A stretch of DNA of 5,912 bases from NCBI GenBank assembly GCA_023409175.1, contig JAEYIG010000177.1:1-5912 (forward strand), read 5' to 3'. Within the stretch, counting starts at the first letter, position 1. Each line of letters starts with the position of its first letter. Positions 5,152-5,912 of the stretch are shown here, in pieces. The position numbers and the translations under genes are program-made. The notes under the pieces were generated by a model. That model did no database searches, was not told the DNA's origin, and saw nothing but the letters and a program-made list of their open reading frames with translations. Origin of the DNA: Pseudomonadota bacterium. GTDB lineage: Bacteria; Pseudomonadota; Gammaproteobacteria; Burkholderiales; Burkholderiaceae_D.

Positions 5152-5912
5152 TTACCTTGATGTATCCGGAATATTGCTGATCCAGACTTCCGGACGGTGC
5201 AAGGCATAGCCCTGCAGGCCATCGACACGGAGCTTGCGGACCATTTCCATTTCGTCATTGTTTTCAATGGATTCGGCAATGACCAGAATGTCCTGGGCGT
5301 GAGCCATGTTCACAAGCAATTCAACAAATTGCTGGTTGTCCCGGTTGGAGTCGATGTTCCGGATGAAACTGCCGTCGATTTTCAGATAAACAGGTTTCAG
5401 ACTGCCAAGAGAACTCAGTGCAGTGATGTTTCTGCCGAAATGGTCGATACCGATGCCCGCTCCTGAAGAAGCGATAGCCTGTTGCAGGTTCAGTGCGGCA
5501 TGCAGGTTCTGTGAAATGCCATAATCATCCAGCTCGAACAGGATGCGTCTGGACAGTTGCGGACGTGATTTAAGGGTCGACGAAAGCCATGTCACGAATT
5601 CCGGATCCTGTATTGAAGCGGGCATAAGGTTTATGGAAACGCTGCCAGCCAGATTTTCCTGTCTGGACAACTGTTCCAGAACGGCAGTGACAATCATCTT
5701 GTCGAGCGCTTTCGTCAGGCCATGATGATGGATCATCGGGATGAAGATGCTGGCCGGAATCAGTTTGTTTTCATCGTTGGCGATGCGCAGCAACACTTCC
5801 TGCTGCCTGATGACGGCAGGGTCTTCGGCTGCCATGACGGTTTGCAATAAGAGGGTGAATCTTTTTTCGTCGATGACCTTGTTCAACAGGGAAATCCATT
5901 GCGTTGCCGTCA
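5152..5912 (-). CDS. lapD: LapD-like c-di-GMP receptor, C-terminal degenerate EAL domain (5' end outside window)
   Basis: Partial gene: 252 residues plus a partial codon are visible and the frame is open to the right edge. The codon at 5886 that could be taken as a start is TTG, and sense codons encoding TATQWISL precede it, so this is not the true start. The fragment is one EAL domain. Counting from Leu at 5886: 'EVLLR' (30-34) replaces EALLR; 'SINLMP' (84-89) keeps Asn86; 'FELDD' (117-121) keeps Glu118; 'IDHFG' (147-151) has Asp148 but His149 instead of the second metal-binding Asp; 'LKIDGSFI' (168-175) keeps Lys169; 'AESIEN' (204-209) keeps Glu205; 'QGY' (225-227) is intact. The Asp-to-His change suggests binding without hydrolysis of c-di-GMP, as in LapD, which restrains the LapG protease at the inner membrane. 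Linkage to lapBC supports this. The missing part should hold two membrane helices, a periplasmic domain, HAMP and GGDEF. A general GGDEF-EAL enzyme is the alternative. Confidence 0.8.
   Translation of the reverse strand, partial: TATQWISLLNKVIDEKRFTLLLQTVMAAEDPAVIRQQEVLLRIANDENKLIPASIFIPMIHHHGLTKALDKMIVTAVLEQLSRQENLAGSVSINLMPASIQDPEFVTWLSSTLKSRPQLSRRILFELDDYGISQNLHAALNLQQAIASSGAGIGIDHFGRNITALSSLGSLKPVYLKIDGSFIRNIDSNRDNQQFVELLVNMAHAQDILVIAESIENNDEMEMVRKLRVDGLQGYALHRPEVWISNIPDTSR

Overview
The window looks like chromosomal DNA of a proteobacterium, most likely a betaproteobacterium of the Burkholderiales/Oxalobacteraceae kind with moderate GC. That placement rests on the protein style and gene content only and is a low-confidence inference. 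No mobile element, CRISPR array, rRNA or tRNA was seen. The dominant content is part of a Lap-type system: a type I secretion machine for a giant surface adhesin, together with its c-di-GMP receptor.

Layout, left to right. Positions 1-324 are AT-rich and non-coding, and end in a regulatory-looking stretch with repeated TGTCA half-sites. A LuxR/FixJ-type regulator with a degenerate receiver domain lies at 325-990 (+). A strong bidirectional terminator at 1031-1058 separates it from the convergent minus-strand genes. Read in their own direction, from right to left, these are: the C-terminal EAL domain of a LapD-like protein (5912-5152, 5' end outside the window); a 348-bp AT-rich gap with candidate promoters, an operator-like repeat and a leader hairpin; a 115-aa protein of the family often mislabelled 'tryptophan synthase subunit beta-like' (4803-4456); the LapB-type ABC permease/ATPase (4415-2250); and the LapC/HlyD-type membrane fusion protein (2266-1085), which overlaps lapB by 17 bp.

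How they fit together. LapB and LapC would form the inner-membrane and periplasmic parts of a type I channel, needing a TolC/LapE-like outer-membrane protein that is not in this window. The EAL protein has a substituted metal site (DDFG changed to DHFG, EAL changed to EVL) and probably senses c-di-GMP instead of degrading it. In the known Lap system, LapD bound to c-di-GMP holds back the periplasmic protease LapG, so the adhesin stays on the surface. The adhesin, lapG and lapE are not visible. The most interesting open points are the small conserved protein placed first in the lapBC operon, a dyad covering the lapB start where no Shine-Dalgarno is seen, and the atypical regulator next door.
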